Notes under the pieces: model-generated
The model's input: only the letters and a program-made list of their open reading frames with translations
Database searches by the model: none
What the model was told of the DNA's origin: nothing
NCBI RefSeq assembly: GCF_024807945.1
Contig: NZ_JANUFD010000009.1
Coordinates: 62,001-126,000 of the forward strand
Length of the DNA: 64,000 bases
Direction: 5' to 3'
DNA from: Pseudomonas sp. JUb42
GTDB lineage: Bacteria; Pseudomonadota; Gammaproteobacteria; Pseudomonadales; Pseudomonadaceae
Translations under genes and position numbers: made by a program
Shown here: positions 26,312-35,310 of the stretch, in pieces
How the letters are laid out: every line of letters starts with the position of its first letter
Numbering within the stretch: the stretch's first letter is position 1

Positions 26312-27250
26312 TTACCGCCGGGCAAAGGCCTGAACGATGCGTCGAGCAATATCGCCGTGTTCTTCTTCCAGCGCGAAATGCCCGGTGGCGTAATGCTGGA
26401 TCTGCGCCGTGGGCAAGAACACCTTGATGGCGTCTGCACCGCGCGGTACGAAAATCGGATCACCGTCGCCCCACACGACCAGCGTCGGGGGATGGTTTTT
26501 TTGCAGGTAGGCCTGCCACTGCGGGTAGAGGGCAAGGTTGCAAGCGATGTCCAGTTGCAGATCGGTCATGACGCGGCGTTTATCGGGATCGCCAAGGGCG
26601 AACGCATCATTGGTCCAGGCATCCGGATTCAGCTTGTCCGGGGCGCGGGCGCCGTGCCGATACAGAAACAGATCCGTTGCCACAACGACGCGCGCCTCGG
26701 CTGCCTTGCGCTTTTCTGCTGTTGCCGGGCCAACTGATGCCTGAACAGCCAGCAGTCGCGACGGTTCCCATCCGTCCACAGAGATTGGCGTATTTTGAAT
26801 GACCAGCCCGCGTACCCATTGAGGATGCAGAACAGCCAGGCGCATCCCCACCGGCCCGCCGAAGTCCTGCATATAGATCACCGCGCGGTTGACCCCGAGT
26901 TGTTGAACAAACTGCTCTATCGATCGGGCCACCGCATCAAAGGTCAGCGCCGCCCCTCCTTCTGGTGGGGCCTCACTGTTGCCCATGCCCGGATAGTCCG
27001 GGGCGAGCACATGAAAATCCGCTTCAAGCTCCGGGATCAGATCACGGAACATATGCGAGGAAGAAGGGAATCCGTGAAGGAGCAAAATGGTCGGCTTGCT
27101 GGCATCACCCGCCTCCCGATAAAACAGTTTTCTGCCGTCGACGGTCGCATACCGATAGCGGGTATCGGCCATCGCCAGACCCGCCCAGCCGAGCATCAGT
27201 GCGACCAGCGTCATGCACACTGCCCTGATGGTGATCCTATGAAGCCCCAT
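26312..27250 (-). CDS. exported alpha/beta hydrolase with aspartate nucleophile
   Basis: A 312-residue hydrolase. Residues 1-27 form a signal peptide ending AMA before DTRY, so it is probably periplasmic. The oxyanion motif LHGFPSSSHMFRDL is clear. The nucleophile elbow is YMQDFGGPVG, with Asp where esterases have Ser, the pattern of epoxide hydrolases and haloalkane dehalogenases. The histidine lies in HYATGHFALEEE near the end. The start ATG at 27250 has GAGGAA upstream. Likely first gene of the operon with the MFS pump and dienelactone hydrolase. Confidence 0.88.
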   Translation of the reverse strand: MGLHRITIRAVCMTLVALMLGWAGLAMADTRYRYATVDGRKLFYREAGDASKPTILLLHGFPSSSHMFRDLIPELEADFHVLAPDYPGMGNSEAPPEGGAALTFDAVARSIEQFVQQLGVNRAVIYMQDFGGPVGMRLAVLHPQWVRGLVIQNTPISVDGWEPSRLLAVQASVGPATAEKRKAAEARVVVATDLFLYRHGARAPDKLNPDAWTNDAFALGDPDKRRVMTDLQLDIACNLALYPQWQAYLQKNHPPTLVVWGDGDPIFVPRGADAIKVFLPTAQIQHYATGHFALEEEHGDIARRIVQAFARR

Positions 27251-27376
27251 GGCGCGCTTCCTCGAATAGACGACGTGGATCGATATGGCTGAAATGCCGG
27301 ACAATCGTAACATTTCAACCATAATTTAATAGCTGCAAAAACGATGTATGTTCGAATCAACAGCGATGCTTCTGGT

Positions 27377-28348
27377 TTATTTCACGGCGTTGAGGAACAG
27401 CGTCGCGTGTTTGACGAACAGGTCCGGGTATTGATAGATCGCGCCGTGGTTGGAGTCCGGGTAGATCACCAACTGGGCATTTGGCAGGTTCTGTTGCAGG
27501 GTCACGTCGTTGGCGGTGTAGAAGACAATATCGTTGCTACCGGCTACGACCAGGGTCGGTTGCTTGATGGCTTTCAGATAGTCGTTGGCATGCTCGGCGG
27601 AGGCGCCCCACCCGGCAATCGCTGCAGCCTGGGCGGGCGCGGTCTTGCCGTTGACGTCGACATCGCGATCGACCTTGCGCGCGCGCAGGCGGTTGAGGAA
27701 TTCATGGCCCGAGGCCTGGCTTTCCGGCGTCTGGGTAAAGAACACATCCAGCAGCAGCTCATCCGGCACCTCGCGCTTTTTGGCCAGATAGCCCTGGAAT
27801 TCCGGGGTCAGCGCAGCCATGCCGACGCCGCCGCGAGGTGACGAACCGACCAGGATCAAACGACGCACCAGATCGGGGTGATCCAGGGTCACTTGTTGGG
27901 CGATCAGGCTGCCCATGGAAAAGCCGAGCAGATCGGCTTTCTTCACATTCAACGCCTTGAGCAGACCGGCAGCGTATTGGGCCATGTCTTCGATATTGTT
28001 CGGCACTTCACCGCTGGAGCTGGCGACGCCGGCGTTATCGAAGAGGATGACTTCGCGATCATGAGCGAAACCGTCGATGACTTGCGGGTCCCAGCTGTCG
28101 AGGTTGCCGACGAAGTGCTGCAGGAACACCAAAGGCACGCCACTGGGCTTGCCGAACCGGCGATAGGCCAGGCGCGCGCCATCGACCTCGACAAACCGGG
28201 TCGGCGCCGTCTGATGGGTGTAGCTATGAGCAACATTGGAGGTTGCAGGCGCGGTGCTGGCCTGGGCGGTCAGTGTCCCGCAGGCAGCGGCCAATATGGC
28301 GATAGCAAAAGTATGGCGCAGAGCGCGTGCGGTGTTGAAAACGATCAT
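27377..28348 (-). CDS. exported alpha/beta hydrolase, serine type
   Basis: A 323-residue hydrolase with a signal peptide (hydrophobic stretch AIAILAAACGTLTAQAS, cleavage about residue 30). The nucleophile elbow is LGFSMGSLIAQQ (Ser, about residue 146) and the histidine is in YPDSNHGAIYQYP. LQHFVGNLDSWDP and DNAGVASSSG resemble the chloroperoxidase/esterase branch. It is separate from the downstream operon by 126 bp and lies next to a GST gene on the same strand (69 bp). Confidence 0.88.
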   Translation of the reverse strand: MIVFNTARALRHTFAIAILAAACGTLTAQASTAPATSNVAHSYTHQTAPTRFVEVDGARLAYRRFGKPSGVPLVFLQHFVGNLDSWDPQVIDGFAHDREVILFDNAGVASSSGEVPNNIEDMAQYAAGLLKALNVKKADLLGFSMGSLIAQQVTLDHPDLVRRLILVGSSPRGGVGMAALTPEFQGYLAKKREVPDELLLDVFFTQTPESQASGHEFLNRLRARKVDRDVDVNGKTAPAQAAAIAGWGASAEHANDYLKAIKQPTLVVAGSNDIVFYTANDVTLQQNLPNAQLVIYPDSNHGAIYQYPDLFVKHATLFLNAVK

Positions 28349-28417
28349 GTAGGTGTACCTGGAAATGGGGGGGCGAAGTGGTATGCCCCGGCCAGACGCG
28401 GCCGGAGCAGATTCGGA

Positions 28418-29062
28418 TCAGGCCGGGTTTTTCACGCTTGGACGCTGCTGGACCAGGCCTTGCCAGGCGACCAGCGCCGTGCATTCATCCGGAATGGCAA
28501 TGCTGGCGAAACCGGCAAAGATCAGCCCCGCATACACCGTGATGTCGGCCATGGAGAACTGCTCACCGGCGATGTAGGACTGATTGCGCAACACCTTGTC
28601 GAAGTACTTCATCCCGGCAACGGCTTTTTCGCGCTGGCGGTTACCCCAGTCCACGCGTCCTTCCCACTCCGGGCTCTTATAGGCCTGCAAAGCGGCGCCC
28701 AGACCCGGCGTGGCATGGTGAAAGTAAAAGCCCACCGGATCGGCCAACTCTGACTCGGCGCGTTTCTGCATCATGTGGATGATGGCTTTTTCCTTCGGCG
28801 TCGAACCGGTCAGGGTGGGACTGCCCTCCAGATTGTCGAGGTATTCGGTAATCGCGGTGCACTCGGAAATGTTGGTGCCATCATCGAGTTGCAACACCGG
28901 CACAGTGCCCAACGGGTTTATGTCAAGAAATGCCGGCTGCTTGTGCTCAGCGGCTGGCAAGTCGATCTTGATGAACTCGACTTGGGAGGCCAGGCCTTTT
29001 TCTGCCAGGACAATGCGAATGCGCAGCGGGTTGGGGAAACCGGGAATATCAAACACTTTCAT
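28418..29062 (-). CDS. glutathione S-transferase
   Basis: A 214-residue GST with an N-terminal thioredoxin-like domain (MKVFDIPGFPNPLRIRIVLAEKG, then NPLGTVPVLQLDDG, with cis-proline, and ISECTAITEYL) and a helical C-terminal domain. It conjugates glutathione to electrophiles. The start at 29062 has GGAG nine bases ahead. The gene is divergent from a TetR regulator, and two TetR-style inverted repeats lie in the 93-bp gap, so it is likely repressed by it. Confidence 0.92.
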   Translation of the reverse strand: MKVFDIPGFPNPLRIRIVLAEKGLASQVEFIKIDLPAAEHKQPAFLDINPLGTVPVLQLDDGTNISECTAITEYLDNLEGSPTLTGSTPKEKAIIHMMQKRAESELADPVGFYFHHATPGLGAALQAYKSPEWEGRVDWGNRQREKAVAGMKYFDKVLRNQSYIAGEQFSMADITVYAGLIFAGFASIAIPDECTALVAWQGLVQQRPSVKNPA

Positions 29063-29077
29063 TGCGAGCTCCATAGC

Positions 29078-29145
29078 TATCTACCTAGTGATAGATATAC
29101 AATGAATTGGAAATTTGAACTCGTCAATGCCTATCTATCGGTAGA
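29078..29145. promoter_or_regulatory. pair of TetR-type operators between gst and tetR
   Basis: TATCTA-N8-TAGATA (29078-29097) and TCTATCGGTAGA (29134-29145) are two inverted repeats with related half-sites (TCTA/TAGA). One sits near each start codon, fitting joint repression of the divergent GST and TetR genes. Confidence 0.65.
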
Positions 29146-29155
29146 ATGGTAAATC

Positions 29156-29719
29156 ATGACAACAGATACCCGAGAAACCATCATGGTGACCGCCCGGAAA
29201 ATGGTGCAGACCCGTGGCTACAACGGCCTGAGCTTCCGCGAGCTGGCCAAGGAGGTCGGTATCAAGAGCGCGAGTATTCATTATCACTTCCCCACCAAGG
29301 GTGATCTGGGAGCGGCACTTGCGAAGCGTTATACGGAGGACGGCGTCAAATACCTCACTGACTTGCGGGAAAAATCCGACGATCTGGAGGTATGGATCAA
29401 GGGCTACACGGACGTGTTTCGTATGGCTCTGGTCGACGATAACCGCATGTGCCTGTGCGGCATCATGTCGGCCGAATACGACGACCTTCCGCAAGAGGTG
29501 CGTGCGCAAGTCGACGGCTTCACCGAAGCGAACGTGCGCTGGCTGACGGAGGTGCTGTCAGTCTGTCGGCCAACGCAAAGCCTTGAAGCGCGACAGCAAC
29601 AGGCCCTCGCCATCTACGCGGCAGTGGAAGGCGCCCAGTTGGTATCCCGGGGCCGGGCCGATATCAGCGTGTTCGACCGCACCATTGAGGCCTACCGGGC
29701 GGCAGGGCTTATTCCGTAG
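29156..29719 (+). CDS. TetR-family regulator
   Basis: A 187-residue TetR repressor. The helix-turn-helix reads LSFRELAKEVGIKSASIHYH followed by FPTKGDLGAAL. The C-terminal ligand-binding domain contains MCLCGIMSAEYDDLP, which carries two cysteines that could sense oxidants or electrophiles. It is divergent from a GST gene, its likely target. Confidence 0.92.
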   Translation: MTTDTRETIMVTARKMVQTRGYNGLSFRELAKEVGIKSASIHYHFPTKGDLGAALAKRYTEDGVKYLTDLREKSDDLEVWIKGYTDVFRMALVDDNRMCLCGIMSAEYDDLPQEVRAQVDGFTEANVRWLTEVLSVCRPTQSLEARQQQALAIYAAVEGAQLVSRGRADISVFDRTIEAYRAAGLIP

Positions 29720-29740
29720 CCGTCAGTCGAGGATTGGCGA

Positions 29741-30310
29741 TCAGTCGCCCCGCAACCGACTGCCCACAACGTCCAGTACTTCATCGGCAAGCGTCCGGCC
29801 TTCAGCCATTCGCGAGACAGTCACTGCGCCCATCATTGCGCACATGGCGAACAGGGCCTGTTCACGGGCGCCCTTATCGCCCTGCTCATCAAGCTGCTCA
29901 GCAAGCAGCCCCACCATGCGCTCGAACCCTTCTATGGCAGCACCGCGTACCGGCTCATCGGCCCGCGCCAATTCGCTGCCTAACCCGGCATAAGGACAGC
30001 CGGCGTCGCCGTCACGGTGCGCCTGGGACAGGTATCCACTGACCAGGGTTGCGAATCCCCTGCCCTTGTCAGAATCGGCCAACAGCCTTTGAAGACCACC
30101 GATCAGGCCCTCCACCCCGACCTCCACTGACTCGGCGACCAACTGAGCCTTGGAGGTGAAGTGCTTGTAAAACCCGCCCTGGGACAGCCCCGCCGCGGCC
30201 ATGAGCCCCGTCAGACCACTGCCATCGATGCCCAGTCGGCGCAACTCCCTGGCCGAGGATTCGATGATCCTGCGCCGCGTTGTCGCGGTTTCCTCTCGGC
30301 TCTTGCGCAT
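29741..30310 (-). CDS. TetR-family regulator
   Basis: A 189-residue TetR repressor with helix-turn-helix GSGLTGLMAAAGLSQGGFYK and HFTSKAQLVAESVE. The ligand domain begins about residue 75 and contains DAGCPYAGLGSELAR. It is convergent with the preceding TetR gene and divergent from the NmrA-type oxidoreductase, with a perfect 20-bp palindrome in the gap. It most likely represses that oxidoreductase and itself. Confidence 0.92.
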   Translation of the reverse strand: MRKSREETATTRRRIIESSARELRRLGIDGSGLTGLMAAAGLSQGGFYKHFTSKAQLVAESVEVGVEGLIGGLQRLLADSDKGRGFATLVSGYLSQAHRDGDAGCPYAGLGSELARADEPVRGAAIEGFERMVGLLAEQLDEQGDKGAREQALFAMCAMMGAVTVSRMAEGRTLADEVLDVVGSRLRGD

Positions 30311-30338
30311 CAGATGCTCCGAATAAAAAAGATTGACT

Positions 30339-30358
30339 TAGATGGTGATCACCATCTA
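30339..30358. promoter_or_regulatory. perfect 20-bp TetR operator
   Basis: TAGATGGTGATCACCATCTA is a perfect palindrome. TTGACT, a -35-like element, ends immediately before it on the plus strand. It is located between the divergent TetR and NmrA-type genes, 65 bp ahead of the latter. Confidence 0.8.
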
Positions 30359-30422
30359 TTAATATGTCAACCAACATATAAACATTTCTGCCGCGAAAAC
30401 GGCACTTCCCGAGGAACGACTC

Positions 30423-31304
30423 ATGAGCAAAGCATCCATTCTGGTGTCCGGCGCTACCGGCTTCACCGGCAAGAAAACCGTGGAAATCCTGCGTGCCAAA
30501 GACATCGCGGTGCGCGCACTGGTGCGCAAGGAAGATGATCGCGCAGCGGAGTTGCGAGCGCTGGGTGCAGAGGTGGTCGTTAGCGACCTGCTCGATCTCA
30601 ACGCTACCCGTGCGGCACTGGAAGGCATTCAAACGGCCTACTTTGTCTACCCCATCGCGCCAGGCCTGATCGACGCCACCGCCCGTTTCGCACTGGCTGC
30701 GACGGAAGCCGGGGTCAAATCTGTAGTGAATATGTCGCAGATCTCTGCACGCCGTGTGGCCTTGAGCAATGCGGCGTTGGATCACTACACCGCTGAACGG
30801 GTATTCGACTGGTCAGGCCTGGCCATGACCCACCTGCGCCCGACCTATTTCTCGCAGTGGCTGATTTATCCGCACTGGCGCAAACACATCGTGGAAAAAG
30901 GCGAGATTCGCCTGCCGTTCGGCGATGGTCGCCATGCCCCGATTGCCGCTGAGGACCAGGCGCGACTGATCGCCGAAATCCTGCAAAACCCAAGCCCGCA
31001 CCGGGGCAAGACTTATCCGTTGCATGGCCCGATCGAACTCTCCCAGCAAGGCGTGGCGGATGCGGTGGGCGAAGTCCTCGGCAGGCCGATCAAATACGTG
31101 CCTATCACTTTGGAGCAGTATCGCCAGGAGCTGGCTGACGCCGGGTTACCACCGTTCCTCATTCAGCACTTGAACGAAGTGGCGCAGGACTATCAGCACG
31201 GCGTGTTCGCCGGGGAAGACTCGATCATTCGTCAAGTCACCGGCGAAGCGCCGATGACCGTGCAGGAATTCGTGACCCTGCATCGGGAGGCGTTCAACGC
31301 TTGA
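30423..31304 (+). CDS. NmrA-family NAD(P)-binding oxidoreductase
   Basis: A 293-residue atypical SDR. The nucleotide-binding motif is ILVSGATGFTGKKTVEILRA, followed by ALVRKEDDRAAEL typical of NmrA/HSCARG proteins that bind NAD(P)(H). The body contains NMSQISARRVALSNAALDHY and THLRPTYFSQWLIYP. Relatives act as redox sensors or quinone/azo reductases. The TetR regulator across the palindrome likely controls it. A strong terminator follows. Confidence 0.9.
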   Translation: MSKASILVSGATGFTGKKTVEILRAKDIAVRALVRKEDDRAAELRALGAEVVVSDLLDLNATRAALEGIQTAYFVYPIAPGLIDATARFALAATEAGVKSVVNMSQISARRVALSNAALDHYTAERVFDWSGLAMTHLRPTYFSQWLIYPHWRKHIVEKGEIRLPFGDGRHAPIAAEDQARLIAEILQNPSPHRGKTYPLHGPIELSQQGVADAVGEVLGRPIKYVPITLEQYRQELADAGLPPFLIQHLNEVAQDYQHGVFAGEDSIIRQVTGEAPMTVQEFVTLHREAFNA

Positions 31305-31346
31305 TTTTCTGGCGAGTTGCAGCGACTGGTTCTGCGGTTGCAGCAA

Positions 31347-31373
31347 TAAAAAACCGGCTCCGGCCGGTTTTTT
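31347..31373. terminator. bidirectional intrinsic terminator
   Basis: AAAAACCGGC paired with GCCGGTTTTT, flanked by A-run and T-run, lies between the convergent NmrA-type and SMI1/KNR4 genes. It can end both transcripts. Confidence 0.9.
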
Positions 31374-31393
31374 GTCCCCCCCAAAAAAGAGCA

Positions 31394-31879
31394 CTAAAGC
31401 CTATCCAACTCCTTGATCAAACCCTGCGCCCATGCCGCCATGGATTTATGCTCAACGCTGCGGTCATCCCAATCATGCCAGTAGGCAATCAGCTCACCGC
31501 TACCGGCAGGCGAAGCATCGACGACCACATAATCCCCCGAATCATTGGTCAGAAATGGCAGCCAATAACGCCCCCAGGGTTCGAGAAATTCCTCCTCGGG
31601 ATCGTGAAAAAACTTAAGCGCTTCGATGATTTCACCGGCGCTAAGCAAGCGTCGGTTATCACTGTCACGAAGTGCAGCATTCCACTCCTGACCGTCATGC
31701 CACGCCAACAGCTGTCTCACGCCGTCAGGCAGAGGAACCCCAAGCAACTGTTCTATCAGCGAAACCGACTCTGTGCTCGCCGCAGGTCGCAGTGTCGTCA
31801 AAACCTGCTGGGGCAAGCACAGGTCGATGGCGGCCAACAGCCGGGTAATGTCCTGATGCGCTGCGGATTGCTTTTGCAT
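31394..31879 (-). CDS. SMI1/KNR4 (SUKH) family protein
   Basis: A 161-residue protein with the SUKH fold signature: VSLIEQLLGVPLPDGVRQLL, WHDGQEW, then FLPFLTNDSGDYVVVDASP-like sequence (WLPFLTNDSGDYVVVDA) and ELIAYWHDWDDRSVE. The family includes immunity proteins of polymorphic toxin systems and cell-wall synthesis regulators. No toxin gene is visible beside it. The ATG at 31879 has GAGGG seven bases ahead and is preferred to the upstream start. Confidence 0.82.
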   Translation of the reverse strand: MQKQSAAHQDITRLLAAIDLCLPQQVLTTLRPAASTESVSLIEQLLGVPLPDGVRQLLAWHDGQEWNAALRDSDNRRLLSAGEIIEALKFFHDPEEEFLEPWGRYWLPFLTNDSGDYVVVDASPAGSGELIAYWHDWDDRSVEHKSMAAWAQGLIKELDRL

Positions 31880-32114
31880 GTAAACCCTCGCCTCGGCTTT
31901 ATCGATTTCAGTGCAGGTCAATATAGAGGGTCAGCGCGTGGCGCGACGTCAAACGAAGAAATCGTGCCCCCACTCAACCGGGTATTCACAACCACTCATT
32001 GTTTAACAAACTCATGCGCAGCCATTTATCGATAACCCAGACGCAATTATCTTCACTCTCGAACCGGATGAGTCATAAGCCGGGATTTGCTGCTTTGTAT
32101 AGTCGAGATATCCC

Positions 32115-32723
32115 ATGCTTTACGAACTCACCACACTCAGCTGTCCCCCACTCACCGAAGGTATCGTCGCGACCGCTGCCTGTGAATGGATGGCGCAAGG
32201 ACCTGGCCAGTTACGGGGCGTCTGGCGCTCCGAGATCGGCGATCTGTTCCAGGTCAAACTCCTGCGCAGCTTTGACAGTATGGCGGCTCTCGAGGATGAG
32301 CGTCGCCGAGCGCTGATGGCGCGAACGCCCTTCGGTATTACTGACCCGACCATGGTGTGGCAAACGGAAAGCTACCAACGCTTCGCGTTCCTTGCGGATA
32401 TATCATCCTCCACGTTCGGGCATTTTTATGAATTCAGGACCTACTTTCTCAAGCCCGGCGGCCTTGCACCGACGCTGGCTGCCTGGAAGGATGCGATTGG
32501 GCCAGCAAGTGAATACACCTCCCATCTGGTGCTCAATATGTATGCCCTCGATGGGCCGCCGCGCATCACCCATATCTGGGGGTTTTCCAGTCTGCAAGAG
32601 CGTGCTGAGTTACGGGCGCGTCATTATGCAAATGGCCTGTGGCCGCCAAAGGGCGCACCTGAGCAAATTGCCAGGGCGACGACGATGATATGCATTCCAG
32701 AACCCTGCTCGCCCCTGCACTGA
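32115..32723 (+). CDS. NIPSNAP-family protein
   Basis: A 202-residue protein made of two ferredoxin-like repeats, the second of which reads FYEFRTYFLKPGGLAPTLAAW then LNMYALDGPPRITHIWGFSS, the NIPSNAP pattern. The N-terminal half (YELTTLSCPPLTEGIVA) is a more diverged copy. Function of bacterial members is unknown; they often accompany flavin- or ring-cleaving oxidation pathways. Transcribed alone, opposite to the neighbours. Confidence 0.82.
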   Translation: MLYELTTLSCPPLTEGIVATAACEWMAQGPGQLRGVWRSEIGDLFQVKLLRSFDSMAALEDERRRALMARTPFGITDPTMVWQTESYQRFAFLADISSSTFGHFYEFRTYFLKPGGLAPTLAAWKDAIGPASEYTSHLVLNMYALDGPPRITHIWGFSSLQERAELRARHYANGLWPPKGAPEQIARATTMICIPEPCSPLH

Positions 32724-32778
32724 ACCCCATGACATCTGGAATGGCCAGCACCCGACTCCAGGGTGCCAGCCTGATCCA

Positions 32779-34908
32779 TCAGAACTTCACGCTGGCCGTC
32801 AGCCGCGCGGTTCTAAGCGTTCCTTCTTCAACCTGAAGCGTGCTGCTACCGGTGGTAGACGGGTAGTATTGCTTGTTGAACAGGTTGTCGATGTTCAGTT
32901 GCAGGCTGGTCTTGTAGTCGTGGGTCGGCAGATCCCAACGTACAAATGCATCGGCCAGGGTGTAGCTGTCGAGCCAGAAGCTGTTGGCATCATCACCCGG
33001 CCGCTGGCCCACGTAGCGTGCACCTGCGCCGACATGCCACTGGCCGGTTTCGGCGGGCAGCGTGAGGTGATGGGTCACGTAGAGACTGGCCGTGTGCATC
33101 GGTGCATTGGGCAGACGATTGCCTTCCTGCGCGGGCGACTCGTCGTTTTTCAGCACCTCGGTATGGTCATAGGCATAAGTGCCGATAACACTCCAGTTGC
33201 GAGCGATCTCACCGGTCACGTCCAGTTCGACCCCACGTGAACGTGCCTTGCCAACGGCTTCGTCGATGCTCTCGCCATTGCTTTGCAACACACTGTTGAC
33301 CAGGTTTTTCTTGACGATGTCATACACCGCCAGATTCACATTGAGGGCCTGGACGGGGGTGTATTTGATACCGGCTTCGTAACTACGGCCTTCGGTAGGC
33401 TTGAAGCTGTTACCCGCATCATCGGCATCATTGGGCACGAACGAGCGACTGTAGTTGGCGTACAGCGCCACAGTGTCCGTTGGCTGATAAACGATCCCGC
33501 CAAAAGGTATGAATTTATCCCCGTTGGAGTCGGCGCCCGGAGCATAGGAGCTGCCCAGGCCCTGATCGCTATATTGGTCCCAGTGCTCCTGACGACCGCC
33601 GAACACCAGGATCCAGCGATCATTGAGGTGCCAGTTATCCTTGAAATACACCGAGGTGGTGACCTGGTTGTTTTCGGCATTGCTCTGGGCAGCGCTGACG
33701 GTCGCAGGCTCTGCCAGATTGCCGTAGATCGGGTTCTGGATGTTCAGGTTCCCGGCGCTGCTACTGGCGTTGCGGTAGGTTTTACCGCGGTATTTATCCA
33801 GCGACTCATTATCGACGCCCACCACAATCTCATGTCGCTGACCGAACAACTGCTGGTCACCCATCAGGTCCAGAGCCGTATAGCGACTTTCATAGTCGTA
33901 GTGCCCGCCGTTGGCGATGCGTCGCAGGGTATTGCCGTTCAGCGTGCTCGGCTGGGCAATCGCCAGGCTGTAGCGATCCTCTGTCCAGCCGTAGGTCAGG
34001 CGGCTGCGCCACGCATCGTTGAGCTGATACTCGAACTTGGCAGTGGTGCTCTGGCTGATACCCACGGTTTTGGCCCAACGCTCATCCAGACGGTCGCGGT
34101 AGCTGATGTCGGCCGGATGACCATTGACGAATAAGGTGCCACGGTCAAACGGGCTCGCGTAGTCGTTGTAGGTATAGGCGAGCGAGAAGCTGGCGCGCTC
34201 ACCCACCCAGGCAATCGAAGGCGCAATAAGGGTGTGTTCGTCGACCCCATAGTTACGCCAGTAGTCTTCATGACTGCGCTCGGCGACCAGGCGGTAAGCC
34301 AGATTGGTATCCCCCAGAGGCCCGGTGGTGTCCAGGCCGAACGAACCGCCCCCCTCACTGAAGCCGGACCCGGTCAGCGTCGTGCTGCGGGTGAATTGTG
34401 GCTGTTTGCTGACCACGTTGATCACCCCGCCCGGCTCCAGCGCGCCATACATCAACGAAGCAGGCCCCTTGAGCACTTCCACATGATCCGTGGTGGCTCC
34501 CAGGTTACGGCCAATGGCCGAGCGGATTCCGTCTCGCAGAATCGAGTTGTCATCGTTGCTGCCAAAACCACGCTTGATCAACGCGTCCTTGGTGCCACCC
34601 AGGGTGTTGGTCTGGGTGATACCACTGACGAAGCGCATCGCATCGTTGAGGTCCTTGACCTGGTAGTCGTCCAGGGTCTGAGCCGCGACGGCGTTCACGG
34701 TTTGCGCTTCATCGCGGTTCTGAGTGGAACTCTTGCTGGCGGTCGTACCGTGGGCAAGCGTGTAGCTATCAGAGGCATCGCCCGCTTCGCTGGTGGACTG
34801 GATGACACTGGCAGGCAACTCGGTAACCGTCTGCGCGGCCATCGCCAGGCAAGGGATAGCAGAACACAGAAGGACTGATGCATTTGTCCGATTTAGCAGC
34901 TTGACCAC
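32779..34908 (-). CDS. TonB-dependent siderophore receptor
   Basis: A 709-residue outer-membrane receptor for ferric siderophores. A signal peptide (to about residue 25, AMAA) is followed directly by a plug domain (LNDAMRFVSGITQTNT, RGFGSNDDNSILRDGIRSA, VEVLKGPASLMYGALEPGGV) and a 22-strand barrel ending in the aromatic C-terminus LTASVKF. There is no N-terminal signalling extension, so it probably does not talk to an anti-sigma factor. The frame starts with a GTG; a signal peptide directly follows, supporting it. A Fur-like palindrome lies 26 bp upstream. Confidence 0.94.
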   Translation of the reverse strand: MVKLLNRTNASVLLCSAIPCLAMAAQTVTELPASVIQSTSEAGDASDSYTLAHGTTASKSSTQNRDEAQTVNAVAAQTLDDYQVKDLNDAMRFVSGITQTNTLGGTKDALIKRGFGSNDDNSILRDGIRSAIGRNLGATTDHVEVLKGPASLMYGALEPGGVINVVSKQPQFTRSTTLTGSGFSEGGGSFGLDTTGPLGDTNLAYRLVAERSHEDYWRNYGVDEHTLIAPSIAWVGERASFSLAYTYNDYASPFDRGTLFVNGHPADISYRDRLDERWAKTVGISQSTTAKFEYQLNDAWRSRLTYGWTEDRYSLAIAQPSTLNGNTLRRIANGGHYDYESRYTALDLMGDQQLFGQRHEIVVGVDNESLDKYRGKTYRNASSSAGNLNIQNPIYGNLAEPATVSAAQSNAENNQVTTSVYFKDNWHLNDRWILVFGGRQEHWDQYSDQGLGSSYAPGADSNGDKFIPFGGIVYQPTDTVALYANYSRSFVPNDADDAGNSFKPTEGRSYEAGIKYTPVQALNVNLAVYDIVKKNLVNSVLQSNGESIDEAVGKARSRGVELDVTGEIARNWSVIGTYAYDHTEVLKNDESPAQEGNRLPNAPMHTASLYVTHHLTLPAETGQWHVGAGARYVGQRPGDDANSFWLDSYTLADAFVRWDLPTHDYKTSLQLNIDNLFNKQYYPSTTGSSTLQVEEGTLRTARLTASVKF

Positions 34909-34933
34909 AAGCGTGACTCCGTAGGGGATGTAT

Positions 34934-34949
34934 AAACGAGAATGCGTTT
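34934..34949. promoter_or_regulatory. Fur-like operator ahead of the siderophore receptor
   Basis: AAACGAGAATGCGTTT has inverted arms AAACG/CGTTT around a GAGAAT core, as in Pseudomonas Fur boxes. Its position just upstream of the receptor gene implies iron repression. Confidence 0.65.
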
Positions 34950-35106
34950 CATCCTTACTACACGTGCCAGCCCGTCGTTTACCTCATCAGATTTATGAAA
35001 TTATTTTCTCTGCGATGTACATGACTGCATGGCATCAGCGAATGGGCCGCGATGACACCGCGCCTCACCGGCCGGACCCCACAGTAAATAAATCTTAAAA
35101 TAATTG

Positions 35107-35121
35107 TAGACGACTGGTCTA
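35107..35121. promoter_or_regulatory. NemR-like operator, second copy, without an adjacent target gene
   Basis: TAGACGACTGGTCTA has arms TAGAC/GTCTA. The 18 bases including the following TTC are the exact reverse complement of the site ahead of the NemR-like repressor (43104-43121). A TTGTAG/TAAAGT promoter-like pair surrounds it on the plus strand. It lies about 200 bp upstream of the siderophore receptor and heads a plus-strand region that ends at a terminator at 35311-35335. Confidence 0.7.
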
Positions 35122-35310
35122 TTCCGTTTTAAAGTACACCCACATCAACCGGGCCTGTTCGGCGCTACGGCAGCGAAAGTCCTGATTAATGAACTGAAGA
35201 AACAGCAGGCTTGAATTGAGGCTGGCACGCAGGTGTTACACCTCTCCCCCACTTTCTTTCTTACGGAGATCAACCCATGAACTGGTAATGAACTGAATCC
35301 ATCCGCCCTC
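35122..35310 (+). other. short leader-like region with a 3-codon ORF; possible small RNA or deleted gene
   Basis: Between the NemR-like operator and a terminator there is no normal gene. A ribosome-site-like CGGAGA is followed by ATG AAC TGG TAA (35277-35288). The 11-mer TAATGAACTGA occurs twice (35187-35197 and 35286-35296). An open stretch with no start reads GLFGATAAKVLINELKKQQA to a stop at about 35208 and could be the tail of a lost gene. Either a regulated small RNA or a deletion scar fits. Confidence 0.35.
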
